DNA of 64,000 bases from Natronosalvus halobius (lineage in GTDB: Archaea; Halobacteriota; Halobacteria; Halobacteriales; Natrialbaceae). Within the stretch, counting starts at the first letter, position 1, and every line of letters starts with the position of its first letter. Shown here one piece after another: positions 1-8,390 of the stretch. Below the pieces are notes generated by a model. It did no database searches and had not been told where the DNA came from. It saw nothing but the letters and a program-made list of their open reading frames with translations. Position numbers and translations under genes: made by a program. The stretch is from positions 2,790,001 to 2,854,000 of the forward strand of contig NZ_CP099997.1 of the NCBI RefSeq assembly GCF_024138145.1, written 5' to 3'.

Positions 1-275
1 CGCAGGTAGGAGGTCATCTGCTTGCGGACCAGCGGGCTGATCCACCCGAGGGTTTCGTAGTATCGCAGGCAGTTGAGCGCGCCGGTGGTGCCGAATGTCT
101 CGCCGAGGTAGCGGGCCCACTTGATCGTCGCGTCGGCGTGGGCCGAGGACTGTTCGAGCGATTCGAGGTACGGGGTGGGGGTGGGGGATGACATGATGGG
201 GGTGTGGGGTGCCTGGCCGCCTGGCTGCGTGTCTGTTGGGTTCTTCGCCGGAGCAGGCATGAACATTCCCGTCAT
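1..275 (-). CDS. Archaellar FlaD/FlaE-domain protein, N-terminal part (cut by window edge)
   Basis: Reading leftwards off the window edge, the open frame gives PYLESLEQSS, then KWARYLGETFG, GALNCLRYYETLGWIS and VRKQMTSYL. This is the conserved pattern of the FlaD/FlaE domain of archaellum accessory proteins, which sit at the cytosolic motor base and link it to chemotaxis signalling. Only the first ~90 residues are present. In-frame ATGs occur at 275, 266, 260 and 194, and the frame stays open to an ATG at 365, so the start is uncertain; 275 is chosen as the outer codon of the ATG cluster. The gene is divergent from serA. The family call rests on the domain pattern only. Confidence 0.65.
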   Translation of the reverse strand, partial: MTGMFMPAPAKNPTDTQPGGQAPHTPIMSSPTPTPYLESLEQSSAHADATIKWARYLGETFGTTGALNCLRYYETLGWISPLVRKQMTSYL

Positions 276-412
276 TTCGAGCGGTGAGTCGAGCGATGAG
301 TCGCGGACGGCGGTGCTCGGCTTCGCGTCTCGGGTGTGAGCCTCGCTCACACGACGTCCCAACATCTGCAGGGTTCGGAAGGGTTTACCCGTTGCACGCG
401 ATTGACTCGCGT

Positions 413-1993
413 ATGAAGATTCTGGTCACAGACCCCATCGACGACGCGGGTCTGGACGTACTTCGCGACGCCGGCCACGAGGTCGAGACGGCCTACGAAC
501 TCGAGGGCGAGGCGCTCCTCGAGGCGGTTTCGACGGCACACGGATTGATCGTGCGCTCCGGGACGGAGGTCACACGCGGGGTCCTGGAAGCGGGCGAGAA
601 CCTCGTGATCGTCGGGCGGGCGGGTATTGGGGTCGACAACATCGACATCGAGGCAGCCACCGACGAGGGGGTCATCGTCGCCAACGCGCCGGAGGGGAAC
701 GTTCGCGCGGCGGCCGAGCACACGGTCGCGATGACGTTCGCCGCCGCCCGCTCGATCCCGCAGGCCCACGCCCGCCTGAAGGACGGCGAGTGGGCCAAGA
801 GCGAGTTTCTCGGGACCGAACTCAACGGTAAGACCCTCGGCATCGTTGGCCTCGGTCGCGTCGGCCAGGAGGTCGCGAAGAAACTCGACGCCCTCGGCAT
901 GGACCTCGTCGCCTACGATCCCTACATCTCCGAGGAGCGCGCCGACCGCCTCGGCGCCGAACTCGTCGACCTCGAGACCTGCCTCGAGCGCGGCGACTTC
1001 CTGACGATCCACACCCCGCTGACCCCGGAGACGGAAGGGTTGATCGGCGACGCCGAACTCGAGCGTTTCGGCCACGGCTACCTCGTGAACGTCGGTCGCG
1101 GGGGCATCGTCGACGAGGACGCCCTCGCGGCGAAGGTCGAGCAGGGAGTGGTGGCGGGTGCGGCGCTCGACGTCTTCCGCGAGGAACCGCTCCCCGAAGA
1201 CTCGCCGTTGCTGTTCGTCGAGGACGTCATCGTCACGCCCCACCTCGGCGCGTCGACCGAGGCCGCCCAGGAGAACGTGGCGACATCGACGGCCGAACAG
1301 GTCGTCGCCGCCCTCGCGGAGGAACCCGTCGCGAACGCGCTCAACGCCCCCTCGATCGACGAGAGCGCGTTCCCGCGCCTCGAGCCCTACATCAACATCG
1401 CCGAGACGGCGGGCAAGATCGCCGCCCAGGTGCTCGACGCTCGCATCGAATCCATCGAGGTGCGCTACGAGGGCGACATCGCCGAGGAGGACGTCGAGTT
1501 CGTCACCGCCTCGGCGCTGAAGGGCGTCTTCGAACCGCTCGAGTGGCAGGTCAACGCCGTGAACGCCCCCCAGATCGCCGAGGACCGGGGCGTCGACGTG
1601 ACCGAGTCCAAGAGCCGCCAGAGCGAGGACTTCCAGAGCCTGATATCGGTGACGGTCTCGAGCGGCGACGACGCGATCACGGTCGACGGCACCCTGTTCG
1701 CCGGCGACGACCCGCGGATCGTTCGCATCGACGACTACCGCGTCGACGCCATCCCCCACGGGAAGATGGTCGTCACCCGAAACACGGACGAGCCCGGCGT
1801 CATCGGCCTCATCGGGACGGTGATGGGTGCCCACGGCGTCAACATCGCGGGGATGTTCAACGCCCGGGAGGCTCACGGCGGGGAGGCCCTCACCGTCTAC
1901 AACGTCGACGGCGAGGTGCCTGGGGAGGCGAGGCAGGAACTCGAGGCCGACGAGCGGATAATCAGGGTTCGGTACATCACGCTGAACGGGTAG
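413..1993 (+). CDS. serA: D-3-phosphoglycerate dehydrogenase
   Basis: Catalyses NAD-dependent oxidation of 3-phosphoglycerate, the first step of serine synthesis. The 526-residue protein has the long form: an N-terminal substrate domain, a nucleotide-binding domain with GLGRVG at 146-151, an intervening domain and a C-terminal ACT domain (VTRNTDEPGVIGLIGTVM onward), which usually binds serine for feedback control. The catalytic set is visible as Arg229 in NVGRGG, Glu258 in FREEPL and His277 in TPHLGA. The start at 413 (MKILVTDP) is preferred because an upstream extension from 284 is serine/arginine-rich shadow sequence. An AT-rich GGGTTTACCC lies about 25 bp upstream. Confidence 0.95.
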   Translation: MKILVTDPIDDAGLDVLRDAGHEVETAYELEGEALLEAVSTAHGLIVRSGTEVTRGVLEAGENLVIVGRAGIGVDNIDIEAATDEGVIVANAPEGNVRAAAEHTVAMTFAAARSIPQAHARLKDGEWAKSEFLGTELNGKTLGIVGLGRVGQEVAKKLDALGMDLVAYDPYISEERADRLGAELVDLETCLERGDFLTIHTPLTPETEGLIGDAELERFGHGYLVNVGRGGIVDEDALAAKVEQGVVAGAALDVFREEPLPEDSPLLFVEDVIVTPHLGASTEAAQENVATSTAEQVVAALAEEPVANALNAPSIDESAFPRLEPYINIAETAGKIAAQVLDARIESIEVRYEGDIAEEDVEFVTASALKGVFEPLEWQVNAVNAPQIAEDRGVDVTESKSRQSEDFQSLISVTVSSGDDAITVDGTLFAGDDPRIVRIDDYRVDAIPHGKMVVTRNTDEPGVIGLIGTVMGAHGVNIAGMFNAREAHGGEALTVYNVDGEVPGEARQELEADERIIRVRYITLNG

Positions 1994-2031
1994 TCGTTCG
2001 CTGACGATTCCATATTCGTTTTCGGCCGTCG

Positions 2032-2067
2032 TCGTTCGAGTCGTTCGAGTCGTTCAAGTCGTTCGAG
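2032..2067. repeat. Four tandem 9-bp units TCGTTCGAG
   Basis: Four head-to-tail copies of TCGTTCGAG, the third with one change (TCGTTCAAG), lie 40 bp after the serA stop in otherwise empty DNA. A T-rich patch (TTCGTTTT) just before them could end serA transcription. No function is apparent. Confidence 0.8.
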
Positions 2068-2189
2068 CTGCCCTCGAGCGTATTACCGAGATTACGGGTA
2101 TCGACTTCTTCTCGCTGGCCTGTCGGGTTCCTTGGACTGCGTCTTCGAGGTACCGTCACAATTATTGTATTTGTGGGCTACTTAATTGC

Positions 2190-2381
2190 ATGGACTACAA
2201 GGATCTGGTAGTCATCGCATCCGCCTTTTTGGGCGGGACGTTCGGGGGCACAGTCGGTGGACCTCTCGGAGTAGGCGCGGGTATCGTCGTCGGTGCTGGG
2301 GTAAGTGCAGTCTGGGCCTACGAAACCGACCTGCGAAAATATACTGGAAACGTCGCAAATCGCCGTGAAAACGATCGCTGA
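2190..2381 (+). CDS. Small glycine-rich membrane protein, hypothetical
   Basis: A 63-residue product with two hydrophobic stretches (about residues 6-24 and 26-44) rich in glycine: GGTFGGTVGGPLGVGAG. Such GxxxG-dense helices pack tightly and resemble the glycine-zipper motif of small membrane proteins. The C-terminus is polar and charged (TGNVANRRENDR). An opposite-strand frame over the same DNA (2178-2402) has no protein-like pattern. The gene lies between serA and the PolD small-subunit gene, facing the latter. The family is not recognised; it is called real because the hydrophobic pattern is ordered and the start is preceded by an AT-rich region (TTATTGTATTTG). Confidence 0.5.
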   Translation: MDYKDLVVIASAFLGGTFGGTVGGPLGVGAGIVVGAGVSAVWAYETDLRKYTGNVANRRENDR

Positions 2382-2402
2382 CGTCCACGACGGATAGCGC
2401 AC

Positions 2403-3956
2403 CTACGCGAACTTCTGCACGGTGACCTCGAGCGTGTCCAGGTCAACGATGGGCGCATAGCCGGAGTCGGGGTCGATGTTGACGCTCTTCTGAAAGTCCG
2501 TCTGGGCCTGCCAGCACCCGGAGTTGATCGCGAGCACGTTGTGGTACTTCCCGAATCCGAGCTTGTGAACGTGGCCGGTGTGGAAGATGTCGGGCACCTC
2601 GTCGATGATCAGGTGGTCCTTCTCCTCGGGGGCGAGGCGGGTGTGGCCCCCGAACTGGGGCGCGACGTGGCGCTTTTTGAGGAGGTGGTACATCGCCTTG
2701 TGCGGGTCGTCGTAGCTCGCCTTCTCGGCCGGCAACTCGGCGATGACCTCGTCCAGGCTGACGCCGTGGTACATCAGGACGGAGACGCCCTCGACGGTGA
2801 CCATCGCGGGGTTGCTCACGATCTGTGCGTCGTGGGCGGTCATGATCTCGCGCAGGTTCTCGTCGAACCCGGGCTGGGGCTCGGCCAGGCGAACCGCGTC
2901 GTGGTTGCCCGGGATCATCACGATCTCGAGGTCGCCCGGAACCTGCTTGAGGTACTCGCTGAAGCGCTCGTACTGGTCGTAGATGTCGATAATGTCGAGT
3001 TCCTCGTCCTGGTTCGGGTAGATCCCGACGCCCTCGACCATGTCGCCGGCGATGAGCAGGTACTCGACGTGCTGGGCGTCCTCGGTGTGGAGCCAGTCGG
3101 TAAAGCGGTTCCAGGCGTCGTGCATGAACTCCTGGCTGCCGACGTGGACGTCGCTGATGAGCGCCGCCTGGACGTGGCGGTCGGCCGTCGAGGGCTGGTG
3201 GGTCCGGGGGACGTCCGGAAAGTACATGGAGTCGACGAAGGCGATGCCCGCGTCGTCCGAGAGCGTTCCCTCCATCGCGAGCACCTCGTCACAGAGCAAC
3301 TCGTCGACCAGGTCGGCGTAGTCGCGGTCTTTCATCACCAGCCACGGGAAGGTACCGGTGGCGTCCTCGAGTTCGATCAGCCAGTGGCCGCTGGCCGTCG
3401 AGCGAATGTCGTTGACCAGCCCGACCATCCCGACATCGCCGCCGCCTGGCATCGCCTGGATGGCGGTCGCCGGGCGATGGTTGACCCGGCCCCGGAGTTT
3501 GCCGCCGAGGCGCTCGAGGCGGTCGCGAAAGACTGCCACGAAGTCCTTGTACTCGCCGGTGCCGGTACTCTCGCCGGTCATGTCGTTGGTGACGTGGATC
3601 GACTGGCGACTCGTGTCGAGGGGCGTCCTCGGATCGGAACTCCCCTCCGTTTCGACTGGAACGCTTCCCTCGCCCTGTGGCGATACGTTGGGCCCGGTTC
3701 CAGTCGAAACAGGGGGGTCCTGGCGAGCGGGCGTCGGCTCGGTCCCAGCGGGCTGGGCGTCCGTTTGCGCATCGAGCACCGTTCTGACGTCCTCGGTTCG
3801 GAGGACGAGCGCGTTCTCGGGGGCGGCGTCGATAGCGCGTTCGAGGGCGTCGGCGGGGTCGTCCGCGGTGGCGATGAGCGTCACGGCCTCGCGGTCAGCG
3901 TTGTAGCCGCGGCTCGTGAGTTCGCTGACGATTCGGGCCGGCCCCTCGAGTGGCAC
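2403..3956 (-). CDS. polB: DNA polymerase D small subunit (DP1, exonuclease)
   Basis: Small subunit of the archaeal replicative polymerase PolD; it carries 3'-5' exonuclease activity and partners the large subunit DP2. The 517-residue protein has an N-terminal region, a low-complexity linker, an OB-fold (about 190-290) and a calcineurin-type phosphoesterase domain with LISDVHVGS, GDMVEG, GNHDAVR, YHG and HTGHVHKLG metal-binding motifs all intact. The start is a GTG at 3956 (VPLEGPARIVSELTSRGY), matching the usual haloarchaeal N-terminus; the open frame continues upstream to 4271 but is only antisense to the signal peptidase gene. It is divergent from that gene. Confidence 0.92.
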   Translation of the reverse strand: MPLEGPARIVSELTSRGYNADREAVTLIATADDPADALERAIDAAPENALVLRTEDVRTVLDAQTDAQPAGTEPTPARQDPPVSTGTGPNVSPQGEGSVPVETEGSSDPRTPLDTSRQSIHVTNDMTGESTGTGEYKDFVAVFRDRLERLGGKLRGRVNHRPATAIQAMPGGGDVGMVGLVNDIRSTASGHWLIELEDATGTFPWLVMKDRDYADLVDELLCDEVLAMEGTLSDDAGIAFVDSMYFPDVPRTHQPSTADRHVQAALISDVHVGSQEFMHDAWNRFTDWLHTEDAQHVEYLLIAGDMVEGVGIYPNQDEELDIIDIYDQYERFSEYLKQVPGDLEIVMIPGNHDAVRLAEPQPGFDENLREIMTAHDAQIVSNPAMVTVEGVSVLMYHGVSLDEVIAELPAEKASYDDPHKAMYHLLKKRHVAPQFGGHTRLAPEEKDHLIIDEVPDIFHTGHVHKLGFGKYHNVLAINSGCWQAQTDFQKSVNIDPDSGYAPIVDLDTLEVTVQKFA

Positions 3957-3977
3957 GTCCTGCGTATTCGCGAGTAA

Positions 3978-3987
3978 CGATAAAAGG
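3978..3987 (-). promoter_or_regulatory. TATA box for polB
   Basis: On the minus strand the sequence CCTTTTATCG is centred 27 bp before the GTG at 3956. This is the spacing of an archaeal TATA box for a near-leaderless transcript and it supports the chosen polB start. Confidence 0.55.
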
Positions 3988-4090
3988 ATGGCGGATACGA
4001 CTGTCCGCTCGAGGGACGATCTGTCGGCGTGGGAACGAGACTCACCCTCGAACAGAAAATTGATTGCCGCGTCCCCCAAACCGGGAGTCG

Positions 4091-5248
4091 ATGAGCGGTG
4101 ACGGCGGCGACGACGAACGCGAGAACTCGAGTGAGCGCGCCGACCGCACCGGGCCGGAACGCCCGAGCGACCGGGCGGACGGCGATCAGTCGAGGGACGA
4201 TGGTACCGAACGGGCCGACTCGAGTCGACCACCTGCGGAAGACGACTCGAGTGCGGGCCGAAGCGACTCATCGTCGCCGGCGCGGGCGTCCGGCGATGGT
4301 GGCGATAGAGACGGTGTCGGTAGCGGTGGCGACAGCGTTGCTAGCGGCGGCAGCGGTGGCGGTGACGTCGGTAACGCAAGCGGTGACAGCGATGGCGGTG
4401 TCGGTATGTCCGAAGGCCAGTCGACGCTCGCCAGCCAGACGGTCCGGGAGCGCGACCGGCCGCCCCAACGACGGGCGCGGCCGGACGACGACCGGGTGAC
4501 GATCGAAGACGACGGCCCGATTCGCTGGTTCCTCCGGACCAACAATGGCACCGTCGTCGCCGTCCGCGACGTGCTGAGCAGCGTCGCGCTCGTAGCCGTC
4601 ATCGGCCTGGTGCTCTTCGGCGTCAGCGGCATCTGGCCGCCGCTGGTCGCCGTCGAGAGCGGGAGCATGGAACCCAACATGGAGCGCGGGGACATGATCT
4701 TCGTCGTCGCCGAGGATCGGTTCGCCGGCGACGATCCGGTCGACGGGACGGGAATCGTCACCCGTGAATCGGGTCTCGAGAACGGCCACGAGAAGTTCGG
4801 CGGGGCCGGTGACGTGATCATCTTCCGACCGAATGGCAACGCGGGTGAGACGCCGGTGATCCATCGCGCCCACTTCTGGGTCGAGGCCGACGAGAACTGG
4901 GTCGACGGACAGGCAGACCCGGAGTTCGTCAACGGCGCCAGTTGTGAACGGGTTCGGGCCTGCCCGGCACCCCACGCCGGGTTCGTCACGAAGGGCGATG
5001 CCAACAGCGGCTACGATCAGACGGCGAACGTCGGCGCCGACACGTCGGTCGTCAAACCCGAGTGGACCACCGGCAAGGGCATGTTCCGCATCCCGTGGCT
5101 CGGGCACGTTCGACTGGGCTTCGAGGAACTCTTCGCGTTCGCGGTAACTCCAGGAGTCTCGAGCACCCTCTCTCTCCTTTCACCGACACTCCTCGGGATG
5201 TTTGGCGCGATTGGATTCGCGTATCCGCCACGCTCGAGGCGACGCTGA
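4091..5248 (+). CDS. Type I signal peptidase (S26, Sec11-like)
   Basis: Membrane protease that removes Sec signal peptides outside the membrane. The 385-residue protein starts with a disordered, acidic and glycine/serine-rich region of about 140 residues, then a membrane helix (VALVAVIGLVLFGVSGIW). The nucleophile Ser192 is in ESGSMEPNM. GDVIIFRPNG, VIHRAHFW and KGDANSGYDQ supply the remaining active-site boxes, and a C-terminal membrane segment ends before a basic tail. The start at 4091 (MSGDGGDDE) is preferred over 4064. The long N-terminal extension has repeats of GGDS and GGSGGGD and is probably cytoplasmic. The gene is divergent from polB. Confidence 0.9.
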   Translation: MSGDGGDDERENSSERADRTGPERPSDRADGDQSRDDGTERADSSRPPAEDDSSAGRSDSSSPARASGDGGDRDGVGSGGDSVASGGSGGGDVGNASGDSDGGVGMSEGQSTLASQTVRERDRPPQRRARPDDDRVTIEDDGPIRWFLRTNNGTVVAVRDVLSSVALVAVIGLVLFGVSGIWPPLVAVESGSMEPNMERGDMIFVVAEDRFAGDDPVDGTGIVTRESGLENGHEKFGGAGDVIIFRPNGNAGETPVIHRAHFWVEADENWVDGQADPEFVNGASCERVRACPAPHAGFVTKGDANSGYDQTANVGADTSVVKPEWTTGKGMFRIPWLGHVRLGFEELFAFAVTPGVSSTLSLLSPTLLGMFGAIGFAYPPRSRRR

Positions 5249-5319
5249 TCGTCCCGGCACTGATCGGCCGACCCGCGTGTCGTCTCGGTTCGTGTGGCCG
5301 CGTCGTATCGCTTTCAGAC

Positions 5320-5874
5320 TCAAACTCGCCCGAACGTCTCGTTCGAGATGCGCACCGGCGATGGCGTCGGGCCGGACAGGGTGATGTCGGACTCGGTCCG
5401 GACTCGGAGCCGCCTCCTGGTTCGCCGCTCTCGGCGTTCGGTTCGGTCGTCGCTCCGATCGGACTCACGACCGAAGGCCGCCTGCCAGGACGACGGCAGT
5501 TCGCGCACGCGCTTTTCGACGGTCGTTTTCCCGACGTCGTCGGCTTCCTCGTAGCCCAGTTGCGTTCGTTCGGTCGTGGGTCCCGCCGTGAGTTCCGTCG
5601 TGAGTGCTCCCTCGGGTTCACGGGCGACCGTATCGGTCGCCTCGAGTTCGCGGGCGACGCGCCCGAGTTCGTCGAAGAGATCGCTCGCGATGGTGTCGTC
5701 GGCGTCGATAGCGTCGTCAGTCGTGGGGTCGTGAGCGCCGTCACCGATGGCGGCGTCGGCGATCAGATCGTCGGGCGAATCGACGTCGAAGGCGTCGAGT
5801 ACGGCGTCCGGATCGGGCGTGACGTCGTCGAAGACGTCCGAGGTGTCCGGTTCGTCCCTGGGGTAGTCGCTCAT
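5320..5874 (-). CDS. Acidic haloarchaeal protein, hypothetical
   Basis: A 184-residue protein with a strongly acidic N-terminal half (repeated DxxD, DD and DE clusters, residues 1-70) and a basic, arginine-rich segment near the C-terminus (RRERRTRRRLRVRTE). No membrane helix, signal peptide or cysteine motif is present. The charge split suggests a protein- or nucleic-acid-binding role, but no function can be assigned. It lies downstream of the H-NOX-like gene on the same strand with a 136-bp gap and faces the signal peptidase gene. Confidence 0.65.
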   Translation of the reverse strand: MSDYPRDEPDTSDVFDDVTPDPDAVLDAFDVDSPDDLIADAAIGDGAHDPTTDDAIDADDTIASDLFDELGRVARELEATDTVAREPEGALTTELTAGPTTERTQLGYEEADDVGKTTVEKRVRELPSSWQAAFGRESDRSDDRTERRERRTRRRLRVRTESDITLSGPTPSPVRISNETFGRV

Positions 5875-6010
5875 AGGTACTCGAGCGCTCCATCCCGTCC
5901 CTATTGGTTAGTCTCCTGTTAACCACTGTTTCGACGCGGCTGCAGGCGCTCTCCGTTTCGTTTGTCAGTGCCTACCGTGGTGGCGCCCAGGCCGATTTCC
6001 TCCCCGTCGA

Positions 6011-6556
6011 TCACTCGAGTCCGTCGCCGGACAGTCGAAACACAGCGCGCGTCTCCTCGCCGGTCCGCTCGGTCTCGACCCGGGTTACCGTCGCGTCCAC
6101 TTCGAACTCACGGGCCAGCCCCTCCAGGATGCCGTGGGCCATCGCCGGGTGGTCGCGGTGCGATCGGTAGGTAACCCGAAGGCCTGAATTGGTCGACTCG
6201 CAGGTCACTGTCGGCGGTCGGTTCTCGGCTGACTTCGCCGCGAGCGCGACGGCGATCTCTTCGAGCGCCTCGAGGAGGTCGGCGAGCGCCCAGTCGTCTC
6301 GCCAGTGCGCGCGGAAGTTCTGGAGTAACGCGGGAGCAAGCGTTCGGCCGAAGTCGCGCTCGACGGCGGCCACCTCGTGACCCGACAGCTCGGCGACGGT
6401 CTCGAGAATCGTCGCGATCTCCTCGTCGGGGTAGTGCGAGACCGGCAGGTAGAGCCGGGGATCGATCCCCGAGCGCTCGAGGACGACCGCCCAGCTCGCT
6501 TCGTCGGTCTTCTCGACGACGTAGGTCTTCAGCGTCTGGTGGACGAGTCCGTGCAT
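6011..6556 (-). CDS. H-NOX (HNOB) domain protein lacking the proximal histidine
   Basis: A 181-residue protein matching the haem nitric oxide/oxygen binding family over its whole length. It starts MHGLVHQTLKTYVV and carries the Y-x-S-x-R motif as Tyr130-Ser132-Arg134, which in H-NOX proteins holds the haem propionates. In the helix that normally supplies the iron-ligating histidine (position 102 in bacterial H-NOX) the sequence is LLEALEEIAVALA, with alanine or isoleucine at that place. Upstream in-frame ATGs exist to 6721, but they pass through a tandem repeat, so 6556 is preferred. No kinase or cyclase partner is adjacent. It could bind haem another way or have a different ligand. Confidence 0.75.
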   Translation of the reverse strand: MHGLVHQTLKTYVVEKTDEASWAVVLERSGIDPRLYLPVSHYPDEEIATILETVAELSGHEVAAVERDFGRTLAPALLQNFRAHWRDDWALADLLEALEEIAVALAAKSAENRPPTVTCESTNSGLRVTYRSHRDHPAMAHGILEGLAREFEVDATVTRVETERTGEETRAVFRLSGDGLE

Positions 6557-6598
6557 CTGGGGCGAGTGTGTGCCGCGTAGTCGATGATCTGCCAGCAC

Positions 6599-6642
6599 CT
6601 CCGGCGTATCTCCGGCGTATCTCCGGCGTATTTCTGGCGTAT
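6599..6642. repeat. Four tandem 11-bp repeats upstream of the H-NOX-like gene
   Basis: Three exact copies of CTCCGGCGTAT and a fourth with two changes (TTCTGGCGTAT) lie head to tail, 43-86 bp before the H-NOX-like start. The period of 11 bp is about one helical turn, so a bound protein would meet each copy on the same face. On the minus strand each unit reads ATACGCCGGAG. Confidence 0.85.
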
Positions 6643-6674
6643 CTCCCGTTCGGATCGATGATTCGAGCCGACCG

Positions 6675-6684
6675 TAATATGTCG
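6675..6684 (-). promoter_or_regulatory. Possible TATA box of the H-NOX-like gene
   Basis: The minus strand reads CATATTACGG about 120 bp upstream of the start, beyond the 11-bp repeats. If used, the repeats would lie in the untranslated leader or the downstream promoter region. Support is weak because no second promoter element is clear. Confidence 0.3.
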
Positions 6685-6742
6685 TTCGACTCATGGGTCT
6701 TCGGCCGCCCGTTTGCGGCAATTTTCCCAGCGGTCCCGGAAC

Positions 6743-7630
6743 TCAGTTGAGGGAACCCGCGCTCTCGAGCGCCTCGGCGACGACTGGCGCGACTGAGACG
6801 GCGCTCGTCGGTCGCTCGAGGGTGTCGGTGCCGTAAACGGCCTCGACCCCGGCGTTCGAGAGCCGCGTGTAGGCGTTCCGGACGAGAAGCGGGTGGACGC
6901 AGGTGACGAAGACGCGCCCGACGCCGCGCTCGCCGAGGACGGCGACGGCCTCGCTCATCGTGCCGCCGGTGGCGATGATGTCGTCTGCGACGACGACGTC
7001 TCGATTCGCGACGTCGACGTCGCTCGGCGAGATTTCGACCTCGGTGCCGGAGCGGCGGGTCTTCTCGAAGTAGTCCGTGTCGCCGCGACCGTAGGCGTCG
7101 CAGACGGTTTCGGCCAGCTCGATCGCCCCCGAGTCCGGGGAGAGAAAGACGGGCTCCTCCAGGTCGGCCGGAAGCGGGTCGGCGAGGACGCTCGCGGCGT
7201 CGACGGGCGTCGCCGTCGGTTCGAAGAACTCACAGACGGAGTCCTCGTGCGGGGTGACGACGAAGACGGCGTCGGTGCCGGTCGAGATCGACCGGGCGAC
7301 GGCGCGCGCCGAAATCGGCTCACCGGGTTCGAACGCCCTATCCTGGCGGCCGTAGCCCATGTACGGGATGACGGTGACGACCTCGGACGCCCCGGCCTCC
7401 TGGACGGCGTCCTGCAGACAGAGCAGTTCGACGTGGGCGTCGCTCGAGGCCGTCGCGGCGACGACGACGACGCGCTCGCCCTCGAGGTTTGCCGACTCGT
7501 CCTGGAGGCTGACGAACAGTTCGCCGTCGGGGAAGCGGTCGTAGGCGACGCTGGCGAGCGTCGCGTCGCGTTCGCGGGCCAGGGCGGCCGCGAGCGCCTG
7601 GGAACTCGAGGCGCTGACGATGGTGGTCAT
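6743..7630 (-). CDS. prs: Ribose-phosphate pyrophosphokinase
   Basis: Makes phosphoribosyl pyrophosphate from ribose 5-phosphate and ATP for purine, pyrimidine, histidine and tryptophan synthesis. The 295-residue protein has paired phosphoribosyltransferase folds, RFPDGELFV near the N-terminus, the YMGYGRQDR loop, HEDSVCEFF and the PRPP-binding motif DDIIATGGTM (about 220). Length is typical of the archaeal class. The start at 7630 (MTTIVSASSSQ) is chosen over 7702 because the upstream residues are arginine-rich shadow sequence. It is co-oriented with the H-NOX-like gene downstream, separated by 186 bp. Confidence 0.93.
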   Translation of the reverse strand: MTTIVSASSSQALAAALARERDATLASVAYDRFPDGELFVSLQDESANLEGERVVVVAATASSDAHVELLCLQDAVQEAGASEVVTVIPYMGYGRQDRAFEPGEPISARAVARSISTGTDAVFVVTPHEDSVCEFFEPTATPVDAASVLADPLPADLEEPVFLSPDSGAIELAETVCDAYGRGDTDYFEKTRRSGTEVEISPSDVDVANRDVVVADDIIATGGTMSEAVAVLGERGVGRVFVTCVHPLLVRNAYTRLSNAGVEAVYGTDTLERPTSAVSVAPVVAEALESAGSLN

Positions 7631-7789
7631 ACGCGTGGAAAGCGTCCCCGTGGTAAAACCCGTTTTCGTTCGTCGCTCTCGTCGTCCTCGTCTTCGCTTC
7701 ACTGCACCACCGTCTACGTCTCCGCTTCGCCGCTCCTGTCGCTTTCGCTTCCGCTTCGGCTTCGCCCGACGGCCGTCGACGTCGAGTCC

Positions 7790-8320
7790 CTACTCGTCGC
7801 TCTCGTTCGCTCCCTCGGCCGTTTCGGCGGCCTCGATGTCCACGTCGCCCGACCCACAGGGGCCGCCCTCGGTGACGCCGGCGATGCGGACCGTGCCGTC
7901 TCGGCGGACCAGGACGATGAGGTTGAGGCAGTCGGGGTCGCTCCAGTTCGCCGGCGTCACCTGTGTGAAGTCCGTGCCGTCGATGCGAGCGGTCACCCGG
8001 AAGTCGCCCCGTTCGTCGGGCCAGTCGGCCTCGAGCGTGGCGCCGCCGGTCTCGTCGTCGAACTCGTGGGTCGACCAGTGGGCGATTTCGCCGTCGTACT
8101 CGACGAGGACGTCGACCGTGTGGTCTACGTCGTCGAGGTTCTCGACGGTGATTTCGCCGAGACGCGTTCCGGCCGGTGCCGGTTCTTCCTCGCCGTCGTT
8201 CGGCCCATCCCCGTTTTCGTTCCCGTCACCTTCGTCGGCCGATCCCAGACAGCCAGCGGTCGCCATTGCACCGGCGATCCCCGTCGCTGCGAGCACCCGT
8301 CTGCGTGTCAATTCGGTCAT
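7790..8320 (-). CDS. Tat-exported lipoprotein, hypothetical
   Basis: A 176-residue protein with a Tat-type signal (TRRRVLAATGIAGAMATAGC) ending in a lipobox cysteine near residue 24, then an acidic Gly/Asp/Glu linker (about 25-48). The mature part looks like a single beta-rich domain (ITVENLDDVDHTVDVLVEYD), as in proteins with an Ig-like extracytoplasmic fold. It has two cysteines near the C-terminus (DCLNL, GGPCGSG). It should be anchored on the outer face of the membrane. No specific family is recognised. Confidence 0.8.
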   Translation of the reverse strand: MTELTRRRVLAATGIAGAMATAGCLGSADEGDGNENGDGPNDGEEEPAPAGTRLGEITVENLDDVDHTVDVLVEYDGEIAHWSTHEFDDETGGATLEADWPDERGDFRVTARIDGTDFTQVTPANWSDPDCLNLIVLVRRDGTVRIAGVTEGGPCGSGDVDIEAAETAEGANESDE

Positions 8321-8390
8321 ATTCGAGCGAATGGGGTGCCCTGTTGATAACTCCCCGTCAGACGCTCGTCCGACGCCGATCGGTGGCGAC

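Noticed and set aside
347-1876. Long open frame (509 codons) antisense to serA
   Set aside because: It mirrors serA, has no domain pattern and its composition (many D, R, V, G) is typical of antisense frames in high-GC haloarchaeal genes.
2541-3977. Long plus-strand frame across polB
   Set aside because: Shadow of the PolD small subunit on the opposite strand; the minus frame shows all phosphoesterase motifs.
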